Assembly (NCBI RefSeq): GCF_050510895.1 | Contig: NZ_JBNINT010000001.1 | Location: forward strand, 3,720,001 to 3,784,000 | Source: Pannonibacter phragmitetus_B | GTDB taxonomy: Bacteria; Pseudomonadota; Alphaproteobacteria; Rhizobiales; Stappiaceae | Length of the DNA: 64,000 nucleotides | Direction: 5' to 3' | Part shown: positions 8,396 to 16,813 of the stretch, in pieces | Layout: the number at the start of each line of letters is the position of its first letter | Position numbering within the stretch: the first letter of the stretch is position 1 | Translations under genes and position numbers: made by a program | The notes under the pieces: model-generated | The model's input: the letters and a program-made list of their open reading frames with translations, nothing else | Databases searched by the model: none | Told to the model about the DNA's origin: nothing

Positions 8396-10249
8396 ATGAC
8401 CGCAGGAGCTATGGTCCGGAAGGAATTCTGGACGCCGGAACTCGCATGGGAAACCCGGGCCGATGGCTCGACCGTCATCTGGCGCGAGGACGCGCTGGGC
8501 TCCTATGCCAGCAAGATCAACGAACGGCTTGTTCATTGGGCGCAAGCAGCCCCCGGCCGCACCTGGATGGCGGCACGTGAAGGGGATGGCTGGAAGCGCA
8601 TTTCCTATGCTGATGCCCTCAGCCATGTGCGCAGCCTTGCGCAGGCCTTTCTGGACCACAACCTGTCCGTCGACCGTCCCGTTGCCATTCTGGCGGAAAA
8701 CTCGCTCGAACATGCCCTGATGGCGCTCAGCGCCCAGCATGTGGGCATTCCTTCCGCTGCCATCTCCGCCAATTATGTCACGCTGGCCACCGACTTCGGC
8801 AAACTGACCGAAATCGCGCAGCAGATCACGCCAGGCCTTGCCTTCGTGGAAGACGGCACGCGCTTCCGGCCTGCCGTCGATGCGGCCTTTGGGGAGGATT
8901 GTGTTCTGGTCGCGGCGCGCAATCTGCCTGCGGACCGGCCCAACAGCATCCTCTTTGAAGACCTTCTGAAGACAAAGGCGACAGCTGCGGTTGATGCCGC
9001 ATTTGATGCGGTGGGACCGGATACGGTGGCAAAGTTCCTCTTCACCTCCGGCACCACCGGATCGCCCAAGGCCGTGATCCAGACCCAGCGGATGCTGTGC
9101 TCCAATCAGGAAATGGTCCGTGACTGCTACCAGTTCCTGAAGGATGAGCCGCCCGTTATCGTTGACTGGGCACCGTGGAACCACGTGGCCGCGGGCAGCA
9201 AGATCTTCAACATGGTGATCTACAACGGCGGCACCTTCTACATCGACAACGGCCGCCCGTCGCCCCAGCACATCGGCGAGACGATCCGCAATCTCAAGGA
9301 CATCTCCCCGACCTGGTACTTCAACGTGCCGGCCGGTTACGAGATGCTGGTGCATGCCTTCGAGGCCGATCCGGAGCTGGCACAGAACTTCTTCAAGAAC
9401 CTGAAGCTGATGATGTATGCGGGCGCCGGGATGGCGCAGCACACATGGGACTCCTTGCGCGAAATCTCGCAAGGAATTCTCGGCCACAGCGTGCTGCTGA
9501 GCACGGGCCTGGGCGCCACGGAGACAAGCCCCTTCTCGCTCTTCTGCACCACGCAGGAGGAGAAAGCGGGCAATGTCGGCATCCCGGCGCAGGGCATCAC
9601 CATGAAGCTGGTGCCGGTGGAAGATAAATACGAACTGCGGCTCAAGGGCCCGAACGTGACCCCTGGCTACTGGCGCAATCCGGAGCTGACGGCAGCCGCC
9701 TTTGACGAAGAAGGTTTCTACCGCATTGGTGACGCGCTGAAATTCGCCGTGCCGGGCGATCCCACCCGTGGCTTCTTCTTCGATGGCCGCATTGCCGAGA
9801 ACTTCAAGCTGCAGACAGGCACCTGGGTAGCCGTCGGCCCCTTGCGGGCACAACTGGTCGATCAGTTCTCCGGCTTAATCCGCGATGTGGTGATCACCGG
9901 CGAGAACGAGGCGGAACTCGGCGCTCTGGTGCTGCTCGCCATGCCGGCCGCACGCAAGCTGATCGAGGGCGGCGAAGCCCTTGACGAGGCTGCAGTGAAG
10001 GCCCACCCGGCAGTGCACGCGGCACTCGCCGCCCGGCTCTACCGGCACCAGAAGCAGGCGACAGGCTCGGCCAGCCGTGTGATGCGCCTTGCGGTTCTGA
10101 TGGACCCGCCGCGCCTCGACAAGGGCGAAATCACCGAGAAGGGCTCGCTAAACCAGCGCGCCCTGCGCAGCCACCGGCATGAGCAGATTTCAGCGCTTTA
10201 TGCAGGCGGCGCGGATGTCATTCTGGCAAGGGAAGAGGCCGCAGCATGA
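8396..10249 (+). CDS. Feruloyl-CoA synthase-like acyl-CoA ligase (AMP-binding)
   Basis: Adenylate-forming enzyme of 617 residues that would activate an aromatic or hydroxycinnamic acid to its CoA thioester using ATP. The P-loop TSGTTGSPK is at residues 217-225; later come WNHVAAGSKIFN, YAGAGMAQ, GLGATETSP and the hinge region DALKF...GFFFDGRIAENFKLQTGTWV. That GRIAENFKL...TGTWV pattern is the one I associate with feruloyl-CoA synthases rather than fatty acyl-CoA ligases. The start has GGGAGGAG at good spacing. Its stop overlaps the next ATG. The substrate (ferulate, p-coumarate or other) is inferred from family and neighbours. Confidence 0.83.
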   Translation: MTAGAMVRKEFWTPELAWETRADGSTVIWREDALGSYASKINERLVHWAQAAPGRTWMAAREGDGWKRISYADALSHVRSLAQAFLDHNLSVDRPVAILAENSLEHALMALSAQHVGIPSAAISANYVTLATDFGKLTEIAQQITPGLAFVEDGTRFRPAVDAAFGEDCVLVAARNLPADRPNSILFEDLLKTKATAAVDAAFDAVGPDTVAKFLFTSGTTGSPKAVIQTQRMLCSNQEMVRDCYQFLKDEPPVIVDWAPWNHVAAGSKIFNMVIYNGGTFYIDNGRPSPQHIGETIRNLKDISPTWYFNVPAGYEMLVHAFEADPELAQNFFKNLKLMMYAGAGMAQHTWDSLREISQGILGHSVLLSTGLGATETSPFSLFCTTQEEKAGNVGIPAQGITMKLVPVEDKYELRLKGPNVTPGYWRNPELTAAAFDEEGFYRIGDALKFAVPGDPTRGFFFDGRIAENFKLQTGTWVAVGPLRAQLVDQFSGLIRDVVITGENEAELGALVLLAMPAARKLIEGGEALDEAAVKAHPAVHAALAARLYRHQKQATGSASRVMRLAVLMDPPRLDKGEITEKGSLNQRALRSHRHEQISALYAGGADVILAREEAAA

Positions 10250-11007
10250 GGATTTCAGGTTCCAGCGCACTCGTCACCGGTGGCGGCTCGGGTCTGGGCG
10301 AGGCCACCGCCCGCCTGCTGGCGGCGGAAGGCGCCATCGTGCATGTGTTTGACCGTGATGCGGCAGGTGCTGAGCGCGTGGCCGCAGAGATTGGCGGTGT
10401 CGCCATCGCTGGCGACGTGACCAGCGAAGCGGATGCCAGCGCCGCACTCGATACGGCGACCGCTGCCGGAAGCGGCCTGCGCATTCTCGTCAATTGCGCC
10501 GGGATTGGTACCGCCGCCCGGCTTCTGGGCCGTGACGGGCCGATGCCGCTGGATGCTTTCGAGCGGGTGATCCGCGTCAATCTGGTCGGCACCTTCAACA
10601 TGATGCGCCTTGCGGCTGCCCGCATCGCCGAGACAACGGAACTTGAGGGGCTGGGCCGGGGCGTCATCGTCAACACCGCTTCGGTGGCCGCTTTCGAGGG
10701 CCAGATCGGTCAGATCGCCTATTCGGCCTCCAAGGGCGGCATTGTCTCCATGGCCCTGCCTGCAGCGCGTGAACTGGCCCGTTTCGGCATCCGCGTCAAC
10801 ACCATCGCACCGGGCCTGTTCCGCACCCCGCTTCTGGCGGGTCTGCCGCAGGAAGCGCAGGATAGCCTTGCCGCTGCCATCCCCGGCCCAGCCCGCCTGG
10901 GCACACCGGAGGAATTTGCCGATACGGTGCGCTATCTCGTGGCCAATCCTTACGTCAATGGCGAGGTTATCCGGCTGGACGGTGCCCTTCGCATGCAGCC
11001 GCGCTGA
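10246..11007 (+). CDS. Short-chain dehydrogenase, 3-hydroxyacyl-CoA dehydrogenase type (HSD10-like)
   Basis: NAD(P)-dependent Rossmann enzyme of 253 residues. The nucleotide site TGGGSGLG is at residues 11-18, NCAG at 83-86, and the catalytic Ser146, Tyr159 and Lys163 (YSASK) are in place. The pattern GPMPLDAFERVIRVNLVGTFN resembles type II 3-hydroxyacyl-CoA dehydrogenases, which oxidise the hydroxyacyl-CoA made by a crotonase. The ATG overlaps the ligase stop (ATGA), indicating coupled translation in a CoA-dependent degradation operon. Confidence 0.88.
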   Translation: MRISGSSALVTGGGSGLGEATARLLAAEGAIVHVFDRDAAGAERVAAEIGGVAIAGDVTSEADASAALDTATAAGSGLRILVNCAGIGTAARLLGRDGPMPLDAFERVIRVNLVGTFNMMRLAAARIAETTELEGLGRGVIVNTASVAAFEGQIGQIAYSASKGGIVSMALPAARELARFGIRVNTIAPGLFRTPLLAGLPQEAQDSLAAAIPGPARLGTPEEFADTVRYLVANPYVNGEVIRLDGALRMQPR

Positions 11008-11012
11008 TCGCC

Positions 11013-12578
11013 ATGGAAGGCTTTCGCGTGCAGGCGGACCGCACCGCCAGACTGTTGCAGGCAACCCCCGGCTGGCAGGCCGTTCAGGCGATCCTGCCGG
11101 ATTATGACAGCGAAACGGTGGAGGCGATCCTCCGGGAAGCCGCCGCCTTCGCAGAAACCGAACTTGCCCCGCTCAACGTTGTTTCCGATCAGCAAGGCTG
11201 CCGCATCGTGGATGGCCGCGTGAGAACCCCAGCCGGTTTCGCGCAGGCCTACCGCCGCTATGCGGAAGCTGGATGGCTGGGCATGGACCTGCCGGAAGCC
11301 CACGGCGGACAGGGCCTGCCGCTGACGCTTCAGGCCGCCTGCCTGCCGCTGTTCGAGCGCGGCTGCGTTTCCATGATGATGGCGGCAGGCTCGTCCCGCG
11401 CTGCTTGCCATCTGCTGGCCGCTGTTGCCGAACCGGCCCTCGCTGAGGAATGGATCGGCCAGCTGCTTGCCGGTGAATGGACCGCCACCATCTGCATTTC
11501 AGAACCCGATGCCGGGTCCGATGTGGGCCGCATCCGCACCACGGCAGCTCAAGGCAGCGATGGCCTATGGCAGATCAATGGCGTGAAGAGCTGGATTTCC
11601 TTCGGCGATCACGACCTTGCCGCGCGCATCGGCCATTGCCTTCTTGCCCGCACGGGCAAGAAGGCAGGCACCGCCGGGCTAAGCCTGTTCCTCGTGCCCA
11701 ATCAGATCGACGGCAAGGCCAATGGCATCGCCGTGCAGCGGATCGAGGAGAAGATGGGCCTGCATGGCTCGCCCACCTGTATCCTCGGGTTTGATGGCGC
11801 ACGCGGCTGGCTCCTGGGCGAGGAGGGACGCGGGCTCAACGCCCTGTTCCACATGATCGAACTGATGCGTCTGCAGACCGGCTGTCAGGGCCTCGGCCTT
11901 GCCTCCGCCTCCGCCGATATTGCCGAGACCTATGCACAGGACCGCAAGCAGGGCGGACCGGCGGACCGCCCGCCCCTGCCGATCGCACAGCATCCCGATG
12001 TCCGCCGCCAGCTCTCGCTTTTGCGACGCCAGACAGAGGTCACCCGCGCCGCCATCCTGGAAAGCGCCGCCCGGATGGATCTTGCCCGGCTGTCAGCGGA
12101 TGAGGCAGAGCGGGCGCAGATGCGCGATTTCAGCGCCTTCATGCTGCCGATGATCAAGACTTTCGGTGCGGAAGCGGGCTTTGACGTGTCCAACCGGGCC
12201 ATTCAGGTGATGGGCGCAGCAGGCTATACGAAGGAGTGGCCGGTCGAGCAGCACCTGCGCGACAGCCGGGTGATGACCATCTACGAGGGTACCACCGGCA
12301 TCCAGGCCATCGACTTCCTCACCCGCCGCCTCTGGCGCGATCAGGGCCGGGGTCTTGCCGTGTTTGAACGGCTGATGCGTGAAGGCATCGCCACTGCATC
12401 TGCAAACCATCCGGCCAAGGCCGCTGAGGCTGAAGCTGCCCTTGCCGCCTTCCTCGCCATGGCTGAAGAGCTCAACGGCTTGCAGAGCGACCCGGAGGCC
12501 GCACTTTACCGGGCCGAGGACTACATGCGCTGCGCCTGGGCTGCTGTCACCGCGTGGATGGCTCTCCGGCTGGACTGA
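11013..12578 (+). CDS. Acyl-CoA dehydrogenase (long form, about 520 residues)
   Basis: FAD-dependent enzyme that introduces the alpha-beta double bond into an acyl-CoA. Recognisable family parts are WLGMDLPEAHGGQGLP, CISEPDAGSD (flavin and substrate contacts), LHGSPTCILGFDGARGWLLGE and the C-terminal QVMGAAGYTKEWPVEQHLRDSR followed by IYEGTTGIQA. At 521 residues it belongs to the longer group that includes DmdC and phenylacyl-CoA dehydrogenase-like proteins, with an extra C-terminal helical domain. It is the third gene of the ligase operon, 5 bases after the SDR gene. Confidence 0.88.
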   Translation: MEGFRVQADRTARLLQATPGWQAVQAILPDYDSETVEAILREAAAFAETELAPLNVVSDQQGCRIVDGRVRTPAGFAQAYRRYAEAGWLGMDLPEAHGGQGLPLTLQAACLPLFERGCVSMMMAAGSSRAACHLLAAVAEPALAEEWIGQLLAGEWTATICISEPDAGSDVGRIRTTAAQGSDGLWQINGVKSWISFGDHDLAARIGHCLLARTGKKAGTAGLSLFLVPNQIDGKANGIAVQRIEEKMGLHGSPTCILGFDGARGWLLGEEGRGLNALFHMIELMRLQTGCQGLGLASASADIAETYAQDRKQGGPADRPPLPIAQHPDVRRQLSLLRRQTEVTRAAILESAARMDLARLSADEAERAQMRDFSAFMLPMIKTFGAEAGFDVSNRAIQVMGAAGYTKEWPVEQHLRDSRVMTIYEGTTGIQAIDFLTRRLWRDQGRGLAVFERLMREGIATASANHPAKAAEAEAALAAFLAMAEELNGLQSDPEAALYRAEDYMRCAWAAVTAWMALRLD

Positions 12579-12614
12579 TACCAGCCGGAAGCACAGCCCC
12601 GGGTTCCAATTCGC

Positions 12615-13316
12615 TCACTCCGCCGCAACGCAAAGTGTGGCTTGCGGCGGAACAGTGCCCATGGCCAGCGCTCTCAGCGCAGGCAGATCATGCACGGCCA
12701 CATCGCCCTGCACATTCAGAGAAATATAGCCATCGCGGCGCAGACGGCTCATGCAGCGGCTGACGGTTTCCAGCGTCAGCCCCAGCCAATCCGCCAGATC
12801 CTGCCGCGTCAGATACATCGGAAAGCGCAGGACAGCTGCTTCCTCCCCCACCTTCGCGAACTGGCGGCACAGATCCACCAGCGCAGAGGCGACCTTTTCC
12901 GTTGCCGTCTTGCGGCCCAGCAGAATGGCATGGGCCTGTGCCCGGCGCAGCAGCAGGCGGACGGCGGCATTCAACTCGCCCTCCATGCGCCGCTGCCCGG
13001 CAGCGACCAGTTCCAGCCGGGTTGGCGCCATGGCCTCAGCCCCGCATTGCTGCACATCTGAAAGGCCACGGCCAAACATCTTGCCCGGCCCCAGCACATC
13101 GAGGATCTGCCGCCGCCCGTCAGGCAGGCGCTGGTAAAGCACGATGCAGCCCTCAAGGATACGGAAGGTCTCGCTGCGGTTGACACCGGGCAGGAAGATA
13201 CTGGCACGGGCGGCAACCGTGGCAATCTTCCGGCCATTTTCGCTCATCAGCGGGTCAATGTTAAAATCAATCGGGACGGCAGTTTGCGTGCCGCGGCGCG
13301 GGGACAGCATTTCCAT
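12615..13316 (-). CDS. Crp/Fnr-family transcriptional regulator
   Basis: A 233-residue regulator with an N-terminal cyclic-nucleotide-type beta-barrel (about residues 35-130) and a C-terminal helix-turn-helix. The recognition helix LGLTLETVSRCMSRLRRDG carries the E-x-x-S-R residues used by FNR/FixK proteins to read TTGAT half-sites. There is no N-terminal cysteine cluster, so it is not an oxygen-sensing FNR; a FixK-like or NnrR-like role is more likely. The start is uncertain: a later ATG gives MSENGRKIATV. Its target genes cannot be inferred from the neighbours. Confidence 0.82.
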   Translation of the reverse strand: MEMLSPRRGTQTAVPIDFNIDPLMSENGRKIATVAARASIFLPGVNRSETFRILEGCIVLYQRLPDGRRQILDVLGPGKMFGRGLSDVQQCGAEAMAPTRLELVAAGQRRMEGELNAAVRLLLRRAQAHAILLGRKTATEKVASALVDLCRQFAKVGEEAAVLRFPMYLTRQDLADWLGLTLETVSRCMSRLRRDGYISLNVQGDVAVHDLPALRALAMGTVPPQATLCVAAE

Positions 13317-13388
13317 CTGAAGACATCCGGTCTGGCGCCAGCGGGACTGGCGGAACAGGGACAGGCCGGAGAGGCCCGGCCGGCTAGA

Positions 13389-13781
13389 TCAGGATGTGTG
13401 CAGGGGAGCCCTGGAGCCGCTGCTGCCTGGCGGTACACCAGAAGCAGGCACCTGCGGCAGGAACAGAAGCCAGCTACCCTGAACCGGAACGGAAAGAGCT
13501 TCACCGGCGCCCAGAACAGGCTCGGGCAGAACCACAGAGGCGGAAAGGCGGCAGGCTTCGCACCCCTTTGGGCCGGGATAATGTGGCCCGCCATTCTTTC
13601 CACTGCGGGAGAGGCAGAGCACCGGCAGGCTGCCATCGGGCAGGCGGAAAGCCTCCATCTCCTCCAGCTGGCTGGCCGAAAGGGCAAAGGCAGGCGGCTG
13701 ATGGGCAAAACCAAGCAACAGGAAACCCATGGCGCAAAGAATGCGCAGCAGGTTCGCCGTGTGCTTTTGTCCTTGGTGCAT
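13389..13781 (-). CDS. Small secreted cysteine-containing protein, possibly DUF2946-like
   Basis: A 130-residue protein whose N-terminus (MHQGQKHTANLLRILCAMG) runs into a hydrophobic signal segment ending near PPAFALSAS. The mature part has SLPVLCLSRSG and KGCEACRLSAS, that is one Cys followed by a CxxC, a spacing seen in the DUF2946 group of periplasmic proteins found near copper or TonB genes. I am not sure of this assignment. The C-terminus is Gly/Pro/Ser-rich. It lies between a Crp/Fnr gene and an efflux operon transcribed the other way. Confidence 0.5.
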   Translation of the reverse strand: MHQGQKHTANLLRILCAMGFLLLGFAHQPPAFALSASQLEEMEAFRLPDGSLPVLCLSRSGKNGGPHYPGPKGCEACRLSASVVLPEPVLGAGEALSVPVQGSWLLFLPQVPASGVPPGSSGSRAPLHTS

Positions 13782-13965
13782 CAGAACTCCTGTGCCTACA
13801 GGTAAACCCGTTCCTGCGCGGTTTCAATGACGCCCCGCCGCCTGCAGCCGCCCCAGCCTGCGGCGCGTCAGCGCAGAGGCGCCAGAAGGCATGCAGGAAG
13901 AAATTCCTGATACAAATAGTGACACTTACAGCCGTTGACGCCGCCACCCAGTAATTTTAGGTAGC

Positions 13966-15519
13966 ATGACGTTTCACCTTATCTCCCTCAGCGGTCTGTC
14001 CATGCGTCCCGTGTCATTTTTCAACCGATCCGGAGCAATCCGGCCTGCAGGGTCAGTTTTTTCCTGGCGCCGGTCTGCGGTTTTTCTGCAACTGGCCTTG
14101 ATCCTGTCAGGATGTGCTGTCGGGCCAGACTATACGAAGCCCAAGTTTGAACTTTCCCAGAACTTCAACAACACGAGCCAGAAGGGCGAGGCACGCCCTG
14201 CGGAACTTGCAAGATGGTGGGAGCAGCTGGGCGATCCAGTTCTGAACCAGTTGATCGAAACTGCAATCCGCCACAACCTTGATGCCTCCACCGCCAAGGC
14301 CCGTGTCCGCGAGGCACGCGCGTCACTAGACCGGGAGACCGGCGGGCTGCTGCCGTCGGCGGACGGATCCGGCAGCGCTCGGCGGTCACGCTCCTCCGGC
14401 GAAGACCCGAAGATGAGCAATCTTTTCCAGGCTGGGCTTTCGGCCAGCTGGGAGGTGGATCTGTTTGGCGCCAATGCCCGCAAGGTGGAGGCAGCACGTT
14501 ACGGGCTTGATGCTGCCGAGGAGGACCTGCGTGCCACGATGGTGACGCTGATCGGCGATACAGCGAGCTATTACGTGCAGGCCCGCTCCAATCAGGCGCG
14601 TATCGCCCTGGCCCGGCGCACCGCATCGTCACAGATCGAAACCGTGCGCCTGACGCAATCCCGGTTCGATGCTGGTGCCGTATCGGCTGCGGATGTGGCC
14701 AATGCCACCGGACAGGCAGCGAGCACGGAAGCGAACATTCCGAGCCTCAGGATTTCCTATGCCGAATCCCTGCACCGCTTGGGCGTTCTGACGGGCGGCG
14801 AGCCTGCTTCCCTTGCCGGGCTCATGGACAAGCCCCGGCCCATCCCCAGGCCAAAGCTGCCGCTCGCCTCAGGCGTCCCGGCAGATCTTCTCAACACCCG
14901 GCCAGACCTGAGGGTGCTGGAACGCAAGCTGGCACAAGCCACCGCCTCCATTGGCGCGGCGGAGGCTGCCCGCTATCCGGCCATCAGCCTGACGGGCAAC
15001 ATCAGCACCTCGGCTGCGCAGACCGGGGATCTGGCGAAAAACTCCTCGATCAGCTGGTCCTTCGGCCCCTCGCTCAGCGTGCCTGTTTTCAATGGCGGAT
15101 CGCTGGCTGCCGCCGCAGAGGTGGCCAGAGCCCAGCGCGATGCCAGTTTTCTGGCCTACCGCAAGGGCGTGCTGACAGCTCTTGAAGAGGTAGAGAACGC
15201 GCTGGTCAGCCTGAGCCTGCAGCGCCAGCGGGCGGCCAAACTTTCCGCCGCTGCCCGCGCCTACCGGCAGGCGGCAGACCTTGCCCGCACCCAGTATCAG
15301 AGCGGCTCCAGCAGCTTTCTGGAAGTCCTCAACGCCGACCGCTCGCTCTACAGCGCCGAGGACAGCCTGATCGCCAGCCAGCTTGCCATCACCTCGGCCT
15401 ATATCAGCCTCAACCGCAGTCTTGGCGGCGGCTGGGACGGGACAGTGGATACCAGCACGCCGGCCGTCAGGGATGAGCGCAACGGGCCACGCCTGCGCAA
15501 ACTGACGCCAGACAATTGA
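13966..15519 (+). CDS. Outer-membrane efflux lipoprotein, NodT/TolC family
   Basis: Outer-membrane channel subunit of a tripartite pump, 517 residues. A basic N-terminus leads to the lipobox LILSGCAVGPDY, the classical NodT beginning (lipid-modified Cys followed by VGPDY). Two TolC-type repeats of long helices follow, with the family phrases WWEQLGDPVLNQLI, DLLNTRPDLRVLERKL and YQSGSSSFLEVLNADRSLY. The stop overlaps the region before the adaptor gene, and MacA and MacB homologues follow, so the three make one pump. A start 12 codons later (MRPVSFF) is also possible. Confidence 0.88.
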   Translation: MTFHLISLSGLSMRPVSFFNRSGAIRPAGSVFSWRRSAVFLQLALILSGCAVGPDYTKPKFELSQNFNNTSQKGEARPAELARWWEQLGDPVLNQLIETAIRHNLDASTAKARVREARASLDRETGGLLPSADGSGSARRSRSSGEDPKMSNLFQAGLSASWEVDLFGANARKVEAARYGLDAAEEDLRATMVTLIGDTASYYVQARSNQARIALARRTASSQIETVRLTQSRFDAGAVSAADVANATGQAASTEANIPSLRISYAESLHRLGVLTGGEPASLAGLMDKPRPIPRPKLPLASGVPADLLNTRPDLRVLERKLAQATASIGAAEAARYPAISLTGNISTSAAQTGDLAKNSSISWSFGPSLSVPVFNGGSLAAAAEVARAQRDASFLAYRKGVLTALEEVENALVSLSLQRQRAAKLSAAARAYRQAADLARTQYQSGSSSFLEVLNADRSLYSAEDSLIASQLAITSAYISLNRSLGGGWDGTVDTSTPAVRDERNGPRLRKLTPDN

Positions 15520-15578
15520 TGCAGCGCCGCGGCGGACCTCCTGCCCGCCCGGCCCAGCCTGATGAAAGCGTGTTCTCA

Positions 15579-16802
15579 ATGAACGCATCAAGACCCCGCA
15601 AGAAAGGCCGCTGGCTGATTGCCGCCGTCCTCCTTGCCGCCGCAGCTGGCGGCGCCTATTACGCCCGTGCCGCCCTGCAGCCAGCGGCCGGTCCAACCGT
15701 GATGACCTCTGCCGTGCGCAAGGGCACAATCGAGGAAACGGTTCTGGCCACCGGCATCCTGAAGCCATCCAAACTGGTCGCTGTCGGCGCACAGGCCTCG
15801 GGACGGATCGTCGCCCTGAAGGTGAAGCTGGGCCAGAAACTGAAGGCTGGGGAACTGGTGGCAGAGATCGACGCCACCACCCAGACCAACAGTCTGCGCA
15901 CTGCGGAAGCCTCGCTGGCCAATGTCGAGGCCCAGCGCGTGGAGAAGGAAGCTTCGCTGCAGCTGGCCCGCACATCTCTTGACCGCCAGCAGACGCTGAT
16001 CGCCCAGAACGCCACCTCGAAGGCGGATCTGGATACAGCGCAATCGCAGGTCAAAACCATCGAGGCACAGATCCGGGCGCTGGATGCCCAGATCGTGGCA
16101 GCCGAGGTGGCCGTGGAAACGGCCCGTGCCAATCTCGGCTACACCCGCATCACCGCCCCGATCGCCGGAACGGTGCTGGCCATCGTCAACCAGGAAGGCC
16201 AGACGGTGAATGCGGCCCAGTCCGCCCCCACCATCATCATCATGGGCCAGCTCGACGTGATGAATGTGCAGGCCGAAATTTCCGAAGCGGACGTGGTGAA
16301 GGTGAAGCCGGAAACGGAGGTCTATTTCAACGTGCTCGGCGCGCCGGACACGAAATATCAGGCCCAGCTCGACTTCATCGAGCCAGCACCGGAATCGATC
16401 ACCAGCGACAAGGCCGTCAGTGGCTCTTCCAGCGCCGCGTCCTCCAACTCAAGCACTGCCGCGATCTATTACAACGGCATCTTCAACGTGCCCAATCCAG
16501 ATGGAGTTCTGCGCACCTACATGACGGCAGAAGTCACCATCGTGCTGGGCAAGGCAGTGGATGTGCCGGTGATCGCAGCCACGGCGCTTGGTGCCCGCAA
16601 CCCGGACGGCAGCTACACCGTGCAGGTGATGGGCCAGGACGGCAGCATCGAGACGCGGCAGGTGGAGACCGGCCTCAATGACAAGATCAACGTGGAGATC
16701 CGCTCCGGCTTGACGGAGGGCGAAAAGGTCGTGACTGGCACCCTGAATGCGGGCGCAGCCACCAGCAGCACCACACGGCGCGGCCCGCCCATGGGACTGT
16801 GA
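15579..16802 (+). CDS. macA: MacA-like periplasmic adaptor (HlyD/RND membrane-fusion family)
   Basis: Links the inner-membrane MacB transporter with the outer-membrane NodT channel. After MNASRPRKKGRW there is one transmembrane helix (about residues 13-33), then lipoyl half-motifs (VGAQASGRIVALKVKLGQ and TRITAPIAGTVLAIVNQEGQ), a long helical hairpin between them, and a beta-barrel part. The linker VSGSSSAASSNSSTAAIYY is Ser-rich. I prefer this ATG because the charged stretch before the helix is typical; an ATG overlapping the nodT stop at 15519 would add 20 residues of poor quality. Confidence 0.85.
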   Translation: MNASRPRKKGRWLIAAVLLAAAAGGAYYARAALQPAAGPTVMTSAVRKGTIEETVLATGILKPSKLVAVGAQASGRIVALKVKLGQKLKAGELVAEIDATTQTNSLRTAEASLANVEAQRVEKEASLQLARTSLDRQQTLIAQNATSKADLDTAQSQVKTIEAQIRALDAQIVAAEVAVETARANLGYTRITAPIAGTVLAIVNQEGQTVNAAQSAPTIIIMGQLDVMNVQAEISEADVVKVKPETEVYFNVLGAPDTKYQAQLDFIEPAPESITSDKAVSGSSSAASSNSSTAAIYYNGIFNVPNPDGVLRTYMTAEVTIVLGKAVDVPVIAATALGARNPDGSYTVQVMGQDGSIETRQVETGLNDKINVEIRSGLTEGEKVVTGTLNAGAATSSTTRRGPPMGL

Positions 16803-16813
16803 GGGGCGGGGCC

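Noticed and set aside
13247..13275. An FNR/FixK-like site in the start of the Crp/Fnr gene
   Set aside because: The sequence is TTGATTTTAACATTGA, lacks the ATCAA half-site, and is explained by coding sequence.
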